Source: an uncultured bacterium
GTDB lineage: Bacteria; Planctomycetota; UBA1135; GCA-002686595
Length of the DNA stretch: 7,443 nt
Direction: 5' to 3'
Assembly (NCBI GenBank): GCA_902826945.1
Contig: CADEGS010000063.1
Location: 11,565 to 19,007, forward strand
Of this stretch, positions 1-6,656 are shown piece after piece. A program made the position numbers and the translations under genes. Below the pieces are notes generated by a model, which did not search any database, was not told the origin of the DNA, and saw only the letters and a list, made by a program, of their open reading frames with translations. Every line of letters begins with the position of its first letter. Positions within the stretch are counted from its first letter, which is position 1.

Positions 1-89
1 GCGATCGCCTGCTCGGAGTGGAAGGTGCCGGTCTTGCCGGTGAAGCCCTGGCAGACGAGCTTCGTGTCGCTCCCGACCCAGACGCTCAT
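1..89 (-). CDS. sucD: Succinyl-CoA synthetase alpha subunit, N-terminal fragment (cut by window edge)
   Basis: This is the start of the alpha subunit of succinyl-CoA synthetase, the TCA-cycle enzyme that interconverts succinyl-CoA and succinate with phosphorylation of ADP or GDP in the cytoplasm. Only about 29 residues are visible. They read [20 protein letters not shown] followed by [10 protein letters not shown], which matches the conserved start of SucD (the QGFTG...GTFHSEQAI motif that opens the CoA-binding Rossmann domain). The catalytic histidine and the rest of the protein lie outside the window. The ATG at 87-89 is preceded by GAGGAG at 96-101, six bases upstream, a good Shine-Dalgarno sequence. 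The gene follows sucC by 33 bases on the same strand, the usual sucC-sucD order, so the two are almost certainly cotranscribed. Confidence 0.93.
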   Translation of the reverse strand, partial: MSVWVGSDTKLVCQGFTGKTGTFHSEQAI

Positions 90-95
90 GTCGTT

Positions 96-101
96 CTCCT
101 C
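96..101 (-). promoter_or_regulatory. Ribosome binding site of sucD
   Basis: The minus strand reads GAGGAG here, six bases before the sucD ATG at 87-89. It lies in the 33-base sucC-sucD spacer and fixes the sucD start. Confidence 0.75.
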
Positions 102-122
102 GTTCTCTCGCTCGGGGGGCGG

Positions 123-1280
123 CTAGAGCCGCGCGCAGATCTTCTCGGCCGCGTCGTCCAGGTCGCTGGCGGTGATCAGCGGCAGGCCGGACTGGTCCAG
201 GATCTTCTTGCCCTTCTCGACGTTCGTGCCCTCCAGGCGCACGACGAGCGGCACGCGCAGCTCGACCTCCTTCACCGCGGCGCACACGCCCTCGGCGATC
301 ACGTCGCAGCGCATGATCCCGCCGAAGATGTTGACCAGCACGCCGCGCACCTGCGGGTCGGAGAGCAGGATCCGGAAGGCCGCCTGCACCTTCTCCTTCG
401 TCGCGCCGCCGCCGACGTCGAGGAAGTTCGCCGGCCGGCCGCCGTGCAGCTGGATGACGTCCATCGTCGCCATCGCCAGCCCCGCGCCGTTCACCATGCA
501 GCCGATGTTGCCGTCGAGCGCGATGTAGGAGAGGTCGTACTTGCTGGCCTCGATCTCCTTCGCGTCCTCCTCGTGCAGGTCGCGCAGCGCGGCCAGCTCG
601 GGGTGGCGGAAGAGCGCGTTGGCGTCGAAGTTGATCTTCGCGTCCAGCGCGAGCACGCCGCCCTCCTTGGTCGTGACCAGCGGGTTGATCTCCGCCAGCG
701 AGCAGTCGAGCTCGACGAAGGCCTTGGCCAGCGCCTGCAGGAAGCCGACCGCCTGCGGGAGCAGCGCGCCCGCGAGGCCGATGCCCCGCGCCAGCCGTTC
801 GGCCTCGGCCTTGTCCAGCCCCCTGGCCGGCGAGTACGCCGCGCGGAGGATCTTCTCCGGCGTCCTCGCGGCGACCTCCTCGATGTCCATGCCGCCCTCG
901 GACGAGGCCATCACGACGGGGAGCTGGCGCTCGCGGTCGATCGCGATGCCGAGGTAGAGCTCCGAGGCGATGCTCGAGCCCTCCTCGACCCACAGGCGCC
1001 GCACGAGCTGGCCGCCGGGCCCGGTCTGGTGCGTGACGAGCGGCTTGCCGAGCATGCCGGCCGCCGCGGCTTTCGCCTCGGCGGCGCTCTTCACCACCTT
1101 CACGCCGCCGGCCTTGCCGCGGCCGCCGGCGTGGATCTGCGCCTTGACGACGGTCACCGGCGTGCCGAGCGCCGTGTGCGCCGCGGCGGCCTCGTCGGGC
1201 GTCGCGCACTCCTTGCCGCGCGGCACGGCCACCCCGCGCGCGCGCAGGAGCTCCTTGGCCTGGAATTCGTGGATCTTCAT
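123..1280 (-). CDS. sucC: Succinyl-CoA synthetase beta subunit (ADP/GDP-forming)
   Basis: This is the beta subunit of succinyl-CoA synthetase, which binds nucleotide and works with SucD to make ATP or GTP from succinyl-CoA in the TCA cycle. The product is 385 residues, close to the 388 of the E. coli protein. It begins [20 protein letters not shown], and the ATP-grasp nucleotide-binding segment [14 protein letters not shown] spans residues 46-59. The metal-binding residues fall at N199 (EINPLV) and D213 (LDAKINFD), the same numbers as in E. coli. The C-terminal CoA-ligase half shows [23 protein letters not shown] and [10 protein letters not shown]. The ATG at 1278-1280 is supported by GGAG at 1289-1292, eight bases upstream. 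The reading frame stays open far upstream, but only this start gives a family-length protein. The gene leads the sucCD operon and diverges from the dCTP deaminase gene. Confidence 0.97.
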   Translation of the reverse strand: MKIHEFQAKELLRARGVAVPRGKECATPDEAAAAHTALGTPVTVVKAQIHAGGRGKAGGVKVVKSAAEAKAAAAGMLGKPLVTHQTGPGGQLVRRLWVEEGSSIASELYLGIAIDRERQLPVVMASSEGGMDIEEVAARTPEKILRAAYSPARGLDKAEAERLARGIGLAGALLPQAVGFLQALAKAFVELDCSLAEINPLVTTKEGGVLALDAKINFDANALFRHPELAALRDLHEEDAKEIEASKYDLSYIALDGNIGCMVNGAGLAMATMDVIQLHGGRPANFLDVGGGATKEKVQAAFRILLSDPQVRGVLVNIFGGIMRCDVIAEGVCAAVKEVELRVPLVVRLEGTNVEKGKKILDQSGLPLITASDLDDAAEKICARL

Positions 1281-1288
1281 GAGGCGTT

Positions 1289-1292
1289 CTCC
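1289..1292 (-). promoter_or_regulatory. Ribosome binding site of sucC
   Basis: The minus strand reads GGCGGAGAA here with a GGAG core, eight bases before the ATG at 1278-1280. It decides the sucC start within a frame that remains open for several kilobases upstream. Confidence 0.65.
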
Positions 1293-1310
1293 GCCGGGCC
1301 TCGGCGCGGC

Positions 1311-1338
1311 CGGCCCGGGCCGTCCGGGCGTCCCGGAC
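1311..1338 (-). promoter_or_regulatory. GC hairpins in the presumed sucC leader
   Basis: Two adjoining inverted repeats lie 30-58 bases upstream of the sucC start. CGGCCCGGGCCG at 1311-1322 is a perfect 12-base palindrome. GTCCGGG at 1322-1328 pairs perfectly with CCCGGAC at 1332-1338 around a three-base loop. If transcription of sucCD starts near 1342, the second hairpin sits almost at the 5' end of the mRNA, where it could protect the message or affect initiation. Chance palindromes are common at this GC content, so a regulatory role is inference only. Confidence 0.3.
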
Positions 1339-1349
1339 AAAGGTCGCGG

Positions 1350-1355
1350 AGTGTA
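1350..1355 (-). promoter_or_regulatory. Possible -10 box of the sucCD promoter
   Basis: The minus strand reads TACACT, four of six matches to TATAAT, in one of the few less GC-rich patches of the divergent intergenic region. It would place the start of transcription near 1342, about 60 bases before the sucC ATG. No convincing -35 hexamer is seen at 17-base spacing (the minus strand reads TCCCCC there). Position and base composition are the only support. Confidence 0.22.
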
Positions 1356-1390
1356 GCGGGCCGCGCGAGGCCGGGGGAAGGAAAAGGCCA

Positions 1391-1422
1391 CGCGCGGCGG
1401 CCGCGCGCTTGCGCGCCGCGCG
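1391..1422 (+). repeat. GC-rich inverted repeat upstream of the dCTP deaminase gene
   Basis: CGCGCGGC at 1391-1398 pairs perfectly with GCCGCGCG at 1400-1407 around a single central base. A second copy of GCCGCGCG at 1415-1422 could pair with the same left arm instead. The block ends 23 bases before the ATG at 1446. It could be an operator or a leader structure, or simply a product of extreme GC content. Confidence 0.25.
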
Positions 1423-1445
1423 CCGGCGGCCACGATGTCCGCCCG

Positions 1446-2591
1446 ATGGAGACGCGGGGGGAAACGCGGGCCGCCGGCGGCATCCTGGTGGACCACGAGC
1501 TCGAGGCGCTGCTCGGCTCCGCCATCCGCGGCGTCGAGCGTCCGTGCGAGCGCGCGCAGGTGCAGCCCGCCAGCGTGGACCTGCGCGTCGGCGCGCTGGC
1601 GCACCGCGTCCGCGCCGGCTTCCTGCCCGAGCGCGCGGCGGTCGAGGATCGCCTGGCGGAGCTCGCCACCTCGTGCGTGTCGCTCGCGGGCGAGGGCGGC
1701 GTGCTCGAGCGCGGGCTGGTCTACCTCGTGCCGCTCGAGGAGGAGCTCGCGCTCGCGCCCGACGTGCAGGCGCGCTTCAACCCGCGCAGCACCTCGGGCC
1801 GCTGCGACCTGTTCACGCGCGTGCTCGTGCCGGGGCACCCGCGCTTCGACGAGACGCCGCGCGGCTACCGCGGCAAGCTGTGGCTCGAGGTCGCGCCGCT
1901 GTCCTTCCCGGTGCGCGTGCGGCGCGGCGACCGGCTCTCGCAGCTGCGCCTGCAGCGCGGCCCGGCGGCGCTGGAGGCGGACGAGCTGCGGGCCGTCTGC
2001 GAGCGCACGCCCCTGTGCTACGAGGGCCGTCGCCCGCTCCGGCTCGACGAGCTGCGCTTCGACGACGAGGGTGCGCTGGAGCTGCGGGTCGGCCTGGAGG
2101 GTCGCGACCCCTGCGGCTGGCGCGCGGCGCGCACGACCGCGGTCCTCTCCTTCTCCGCCGTGCGCGCCCACGACGCGCTGGACTTCTGGGAGCCGGTGCA
2201 CGCGCGCGCCGGCGCCTGCATCCTCGAGCCGGAGCGCTTCTACCTGTTCGCCTCCCGCGAGCGCATCCGCATCCCGCCCGACCTCGCGGCCGAGATGCTG
2301 CCGATCGACGTCGGCATCGGCGAGCTGCGCAACAACTACGCCGGCTTCTTCGACTCGGGCTTCGGCTGGCAGGCGGATGCCGGCGGAGCGCCGCCGGGCA
2401 CGCCGGCCGTGCTCGAGGTCCGTGCGCACGACGTGCCGTTCGTGGTCGAGGACGGGCAGGTCTTCTTCCGCCTGCGCTTCTTCAGGACCGCCGGGACCCC
2501 GCGCAACCTCTACGGGGAGGGACGCACGGGCGAGTCCTACCGCGACCAGGACCTGACCCTGGCGCGTCCGTTCCGACTCCCCGGCGCCTGA
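1446..2591 (+). CDS. dcd: Two-domain 2'-deoxycytidine 5'-triphosphate deaminase
   Basis: This gene codes for a dCTP deaminase of the duplicated, about 370-residue type (DCD family), which converts dCTP to dUTP and ammonia and so feeds dUMP and dTTP synthesis in the cytoplasm. The 381-residue product carries the dUTPase-like fold twice. The N-terminal half has [11 protein letters not shown] (39-49), the active-site stretch FNPRSTSGR (111-119) and WLEVAP (146-151). By alignment by eye, S115, R119 and E148 correspond to E. coli Dcd S111, R115 and E138. The C-terminal half has [20 protein letters not shown] near 283-302, then [20 protein letters not shown]. It keeps the glutamate but lacks the Arg-Ser...Arg signature, so it is probably structural. 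The ATG at 1446 lacks a clear Shine-Dalgarno sequence but puts the conserved GIL start of the family near the N-terminus. It diverges from sucC, and 39 bases separate it from the LamG gene. Confidence 0.88.
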   Translation: METRGETRAAGGILVDHELEALLGSAIRGVERPCERAQVQPASVDLRVGALAHRVRAGFLPERAAVEDRLAELATSCVSLAGEGGVLERGLVYLVPLEEELALAPDVQARFNPRSTSGRCDLFTRVLVPGHPRFDETPRGYRGKLWLEVAPLSFPVRVRRGDRLSQLRLQRGPAALEADELRAVCERTPLCYEGRRPLRLDELRFDDEGALELRVGLEGRDPCGWRAARTTAVLSFSAVRAHDALDFWEPVHARAGACILEPERFYLFASRERIRIPPDLAAEMLPIDVGIGELRNNYAGFFDSGFGWQADAGGAPPGTPAVLEVRAHDVPFVVEDGQVFFRLRFFRTAGTPRNLYGEGRTGESYRDQDLTLARPFRLPGA

Positions 2592-2630
2592 GCGGACACC
2601 AGGGAGCCCGCCGGCGAGTACGATCCGGAC

Positions 2631-3551
2631 GTGCTCCGCCCGCGACGGCTCGTCCTGCTCCTGATGGCCCTCGCCTCGGCGGCTCCCGGCCGCCCCGCTC
2701 CGCCCGGCGGGTCGCTGCGCTTCTTCGGCAACGGCGTGGACGACGTCGACCGCGTCAAGATCCGCATCGACGACCCGGCGAACGCGCAGCCGGGCCCGCC
2801 GGTCGACGTCGGCGACGGCGACTTCACGATCGAGCTGTGGCTGCGCGGCCACGCCGCCCAGAACACCGCCGGCGCGATCGACTGCGGGACGAGCGTGAGC
2901 TGGATCTTCGGCAACATCGTCGTCGACCGCGACCGCTACAACCAGGGCCGCGCCTTCGGGCTCTCGCTCGGTGACGGTCGGCTGGCCTTCGGGGTGCTGA
3001 ACGACGCCTTCGAGGCGCTCACGATCTGCGGCGCGACCTTCGTGCTCGACGGGGCCTGGCACCACGTCGCGCTCCAGCGCCGCCGCTCCGACGGGCGCAT
3101 GCAGGTCTTCGTCGACGGCGCGCTCGACGCGGAGGCGGACGGCCCCGACGGCGACCTGTCCTATCCCGACGACGGCGTGCCGGGTCCGTTCTGCGGCGGA
3201 CCCTGCACGAGCAGCGACCCCTTCCTCGTGCTCGGCGCCGAGAAGCACGACGCGGGGCCCGCCTTCCCTTCGTTCTCCGGCTGGCTCGACGAGGTGCGCG
3301 TCTCGAGCGCGCTGCGCTACGACGGCGCCTTCGTCCCTCCGCGCCGGCCGTTCGTGCCCGACGCCTGGACCGCCGCCCTCTACCACCTCGACGAGGGCCA
3401 GGGGGACGTGGTCGGCGACGCCTCGGGCGCACCGGGCGGGCCGAGCGACGGCGAGCGCCGCCACGGCGGCACCCCGGCCGGCCCCTCGTGGTCGAGCGAC
3501 ACCCCTTTCCGGCGCGCGTTCGTGCGCCGCGGCGATCCAGCGCCGCGCTGA
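2631..3551 (+). CDS. Secreted LamG (concanavalin A-like) domain protein
   Basis: This is a predicted exported protein of 306 residues with a single LamG/concanavalin A-like jelly-roll domain, a fold often used for carbohydrate or surface binding. The GTG start at 2631 gives a typical signal peptide: a basic MLRPRR, a hydrophobic [12 protein letters not shown] core, then a likely cut near residues 18-25. The domain shows FTIELWLRG (about 65-73), [11 protein letters not shown] (about 141-151) with [14 protein letters not shown] after it, and [16 protein letters not shown] (about 218-233). The tail [10 protein letters not shown] resembles the closing strand of single-domain LamG proteins. Four cysteines (DCG, ICG, FCGGPC) may form disulfides. 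No catalytic residues are recognised and the ligand is unknown. GGCGAG, 12 bases before the GTG, is a weak ribosome site. A start at ATG 2664 would lose the basic end of the signal peptide. The stop codon TGA directly precedes the hydrolase start codon, suggesting coupled translation. Confidence 0.82.
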   Translation: MLRPRRLVLLLMALASAAPGRPAPPGGSLRFFGNGVDDVDRVKIRIDDPANAQPGPPVDVGDGDFTIELWLRGHAAQNTAGAIDCGTSVSWIFGNIVVDRDRYNQGRAFGLSLGDGRLAFGVLNDAFEALTICGATFVLDGAWHHVALQRRRSDGRMQVFVDGALDAEADGPDGDLSYPDDGVPGPFCGGPCTSSDPFLVLGAEKHDAGPAFPSFSGWLDEVRVSSALRYDGAFVPPRRPFVPDAWTAALYHLDEGQGDVVGDASGAPGGPSDGERRHGGTPAGPSWSSDTPFRRAFVRRGDPAPR

Positions 3552-5034
3552 GTGTCGGGCCCCTCGATGGCGCCGCCGGCCTGCTCGCCTCGCCGGCGGT
3601 TGCGCCCGCCGCCCTGGCTCCTCTTGCTCCTCGCGTGCGCCTGCCGCTCGCGCATCGCGCCGCCCGACCTCGGCCGGCTCTACGACCGCGTCGCGCAGGA
3701 GCACCACGAGGGGCGCAACCCGGTGATCCTGATCCCGGGCATCCTGGGCTCGAACCTCGCGCAGGCGGGCACGCGCCGCGTCGTCTGGGGCGCCTTCGAG
3801 GGCGACTACGCGAACCCCTCGCGCGCCGACGGCGCGCGCCTGGTCGCGCTGCCGATGCGGGAGGGCCTCCCGCTGGCCGCGCTCGCGGACGACGTCGTCG
3901 TCGCCGGCGCGCTGGCCAGCCTGCACGTGCGGATCTTCGGGCTGCACCTCGGCGTGCGCGCCTACGTGAACATCCTCTCGGCGCTGGGCGTCGGCGGCTA
4001 CCGCGACGAGGCGCTCGGCCTCTCGGGCGCGGTGGACTACGGCGCGGAGCACTTCACCTGCTTCCAGTTCGCCTACGACTGGCGGCGCGACCTGGCCGAG
4101 AACGCGCGCGCGCTCGACGCCTTCGTGCGCGAGAAGGACGCCTACGTGCGCGCGGAGACGCTGCGCCGCACGGGCCGCGCGCCCGGGCCGCTGCGCTTCG
4201 ACGTCGTCGCGCACTCGATGGGCGGCCTGCTCCTGCGCTACTGGCTGCGCTACGGCACGGCCGACCTCGGCGACGAGGGCGAGCTGCCGCCGATCACCTG
4301 GGCCGGAGCCGAGCGCGTCGAGCGCGCGGTCCTGATCGGCACGCCGAACGCGGGCTCGGGCGAGGCCTTCCGCCAGCTCCTCCAAGGCGCCAAGCTCGGG
4401 CCCTTGCTGCCGCGCTACCCGCCCGCGGTCCTGGGCACGATGCCCGCGGTGTACGAGCTCCTGCCGCGCCCGCGGCACGGCTTCTGGCGCCTGGCGGGCG
4501 CGGCGCCGGACGCCGCCGAGCCCGACTGGCTCGCGCCCGAGACCTGGGAGCGCTTCGGCTGGGGGCTCGCCGACCCGCGCCAGGAGGACGTGCTGCGCGC
4601 GCTGCTCCCCGACGAGCCCGATCCCGCCGCGCGCCGGCGCATCGCGCTCGACCACCAGGCGAAGTGCCTGCGGCGCGCGCGGCGGCTGTTCGAGGCGCTC
4701 GACCGGCCGGCGGCGCCGCCCGCGCCGACCGAGCTCGTGCTCGTCGCGGGCGACGCGGTGGAGACGCTCGCCGGCGCGACGGTGGACGCGAGCGGCCGCG
4801 TCACCTTCGACCGCAGCGCGGCCGGCGACGGCACCGTCGCGCGCGCGAGCGCGCTCGGCGACGAGCGCACCGACGCGAGCTGGCGGCCCGTGCTGCGCTC
4901 GCCCGTCGCCTGGCGGCGCGTGCTCTTCTTCTTCGAAGGACCACCTCGGCCTGACGCGCGCGCCGGCCTTCATCGACAACCTGCTGTTCCTCCTGCTGGA
5001 GGAGCCGCGGCCCGCGCGCGGCGAGGGCTCCTAG
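3552..5034 (+). CDS. LCAT-like alpha/beta-hydrolase lipoprotein, frameshifted near its 3' end
   Basis: This is a probable lipase, acyltransferase or esterase of the lecithin:cholesterol acyltransferase-like alpha/beta-hydrolase group, anchored as a lipoprotein. A proline- and arginine-rich start is followed by WLLLLLAC, a lipobox with C29. [12 protein letters not shown] (about 57-68) is the oxyanion-loop strand, and FAYDWRRDL is typical of the group. VVAHSMGG contains the nucleophile S222, and [10 protein letters not shown] has the likely acid D426. One surplus base at 4936-4939 disrupts the frame. Removing it restores [20 protein letters not shown] with the probable catalytic H464, then a stop at 5032-5034, giving 493 residues. 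Unrepaired, the frame continues to 5819 as arginine- and alanine-rich sequence antisense to the protease gene. The GTG at 3552 abuts the LamG stop; ATG 3567 is an alternative start and keeps the signal peptide. The substrate cannot be told from sequence. Confidence 0.8.
4936..4939 (+). other. Site of one-base surplus (frameshift) in the hydrolase gene
   Basis: The sequence reads TTCGAAGGACCAC. Dropping either one A or one G from GAAGGA yields Phe-Glu-Asp-His, a family-like continuation and a stop at 5032. It may be an assembly or read error, a true mutation or, less likely, recoding. No standard slippery heptamer is present. Confidence 0.75.
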
Positions 5035-6539
5035 CGCGGCACCGCGGCTTCCACGGCGGCGGGCGGCGGGAGCGGCTCGGCGTCCGCGCGTCCAGCGAGC
5101 AGCGCGCCCAGGTCGAGCACGCCGCCGCTCGCCGTGCGGCCGTCCAGCGCCGGCACGACGCGCGCGGTCGCGAGCAGCCGGCGGCGTACGTCGGAGGGGC
5201 TCGCCTGCGGCCGGCGCTCCCACCACAAGGCCGCCGCGCCCGCCACCTGCGGCGCGGCGTACGACGTGCCGGCGCCGACCAGGCCGTAGGCGTCCGGCGC
5301 GCCCAGGCCGGCGGCGAGGAGCAGGACCGCGGGCGCCGCCAGGTCCACGCTCGCCGCGCCGCGGTCGAAGGTCGCCGGCAGGCCGTCCTCGCAGTCCGTG
5401 CCGGTCACCGACACGACGCAGTCCAGCGGGAACGAGGCCGGGAGGAACGGGTCGCGATCGTCGTCGGCGCCCTCGCCCGCGCGCCCGTTGCCGGCCGACG
5501 CGACGACCAGGTGCCCGGCGCGGCCGGCGGCCTCGATCGCGCGCCGCAGGTCCTCGAAGTCCTCCGGGTGCGAGCCCGCATAGGCGCCCCAGGCGGCGCA
5601 GGAGACCTGCGCGCCGGCCTTCACGGCGTACTCGAGCGCCGCGATCGCGCCGGCCACGTCGCCCGTCAGCGCTCCCTGCTCGTCGCGCGCGAGGATCGCG
5701 AGCGGCAGCAGGCGCGCCTTCCACGCGACGCCGCACATCCCGCGGCCGTTGTCGCCCGCGGCGCCGAGGATCGACGCCACCGCCGTGCCGTGCCCGTCCC
5801 TGTCCGCGACGTCGGGTGAGCCCGCGTGCAGCGCGCCCGGGAGCACCGTGCGCGGCACGAAGCTCCAGCCGTGCACGTCGTCCACGTAGCCGTTGCCGTC
5901 GTCGTCCACGCCCGCCACGCCGTCGCGCTCCAGCGCGTTCGCCCACAGGCTGGGCGCGAGGTCCTCGTGCTCGAGGTAGAGGCCCGAGTCGAGCACCGCC
6001 ACGACCACGCGCGTGCTGGTCGCGCGCGTCCAGCCGACGCCGGCGCGCACGTCCGCGCCGCTCGTGCCGCTCCGGCCGGGAGCGAAGGCCTGGCCGACGT
6101 TGCGCAGCGCCCACTGCGAGACGAACAGCGGATCGTCGGGGTACAAGAGGCGCGCGTCGCCGGCGGCGGCCGTCGCGTGCAGCAGGCGGTTGGGCCGCAG
6201 CGTGGCGACGTCGGCGCCGAGCGCGTCGCGCAGGTCCTCGAGCGCGAGCGGCGAGCGCACCAGGTGCAGGCCCGGCAGGAGCTCGTAGCTGCGCACGAGC
6301 TCGACGCCGGCCGCGCCCAGCAGGCGCTCGGCCTCGCCGCGCAGCGGCGCGCCGCGCAGGCCGAGCAGGTACTCGCCTGCGCGCGCCGGCCGCTCGTCCG
6401 CGGCGACCGCTCCGCCCGGCCCCGGCAGCCGGGTCTCGTTGCGCGGCGCGGGCGGATCGTCGGGCTGGAGCGCCTGGCAGGCGGCCAGCGCGGGGAGAAA
6501 GAGGGCCGCGCACAGGGCGGTCGAGGAGCGCAGGTTCAT
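5031..6539 (-). CDS. Subtilisin-like (S8) serine protease lipoprotein
   Basis: This is a surface- or periplasm-located serine endopeptidase of the subtilase family, 502 residues from the ATG at 6537-6539. The signal peptide ends in the lipobox LAAC with C21, and glutamine at +2 does not suggest inner-membrane retention. Residues of about 50-125 resemble a fervidolysin-type prodomain (GEYLLGLRG ... LLPGLHLVRSP ... LRPNRLLHA). YPDDPLFVSQWALRNVGQ introduces the catalytic domain. The triad is D184 in VVVAVLDSGLYLEHED, H250 in DRDGHGTAVASI and S426 in GTSYAAPQVAG, with oxyanion N351 in ASAGNG. An acidic VDDDGNGYVDD loop (about 211-221) is a likely calcium site. Several cysteines in the mature domain are uncommon for the family. 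No good ribosome site is seen. A GTG at 6579-6581 would add 14 residues but bury the signal peptide. Its stop overlaps the convergent hydrolase stop. YgiQ lies 109 bases upstream on the same strand. Confidence 0.93.
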   Translation of the reverse strand: MNLRSSTALCAALFLPALAACQALQPDDPPAPRNETRLPGPGGAVAADERPARAGEYLLGLRGAPLRGEAERLLGAAGVELVRSYELLPGLHLVRSPLALEDLRDALGADVATLRPNRLLHATAAAGDARLLYPDDPLFVSQWALRNVGQAFAPGRSGTSGADVRAGVGWTRATSTRVVVAVLDSGLYLEHEDLAPSLWANALERDGVAGVDDDGNGYVDDVHGWSFVPRTVLPGALHAGSPDVADRDGHGTAVASILGAAGDNGRGMCGVAWKARLLPLAILARDEQGALTGDVAGAIAALEYAVKAGAQVSCAAWGAYAGSHPEDFEDLRRAIEAAGRAGHLVVASAGNGRAGEGADDDRDPFLPASFPLDCVVSVTGTDCEDGLPATFDRGAASVDLAAPAVLLLAAGLGAPDAYGLVGAGTSYAAPQVAGAAALWWERRPQASPSDVRRRLLATARVVPALDGRTASGGVLDLGALLAGRADAEPLPPPAAVEAAVPR

Positions 6540-6629
6540 CGGCGGTGCGGGGTGAGGGAGGCGCGGGCGCCGCGCGGGCACCCGGCGCCGGGGTCGGGAG
6601 ATCGTACGCGCACGGGCGCGCTCCCACTA

Positions 6630-6656
6630 CCCGCGCCGCGCGGGCGGCTCAGCCGC
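6630..6656 (-). terminator. Weak hairpin candidates at the end of the ygiQ-like gene
   Basis: CCCGCG at 6630-6635 pairs with CGCGGG at 6639-6644 around a three-base loop, starting a few bases past the stop codon. An alternative stem pairs 6644-6648 with 6652-6656 and puts the stop codon itself in the loop. No U-tract follows in the direction of transcription, so a true intrinsic terminator is doubtful. The 109-base spacer (6540-6648) contains no other recognisable element apart from a CCCGGCGCCGGG palindrome at 6581-6592. Confidence 0.2.

Noticed and set aside
18..1445. Plus-strand open frame running into the dCTP deaminase gene from the left
   Set aside because: It is antisense to sucD and sucC and has no family features. 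The conserved deaminase sequence starts just after the ATG at 1446.
123..4979. Minus-strand open frame of about 1,600 codons continuing upstream of sucC through three plus-strand genes
   Set aside because: Only 123-1280 encodes a recognisable protein. The upstream part is arginine-, alanine- and histidine-rich antisense of well-supported genes, as expected when GC-rich codons make stops rare on the other strand.
4940..5819. Long C-terminal extension of the hydrolase in the unrepaired frame
   Set aside because: Its composition is that of antisense sequence to the S8 protease gene, and a one-base correction gives a family-like terminus with a nearby stop.
6581..6592. Perfect palindrome CCCGGCGCCGGG upstream of the protease gene, considered as an operator or terminator
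   Set aside because: It has no loop, no T-run and no partner repeat. A 12-base G/C palindrome is unremarkable at this composition.
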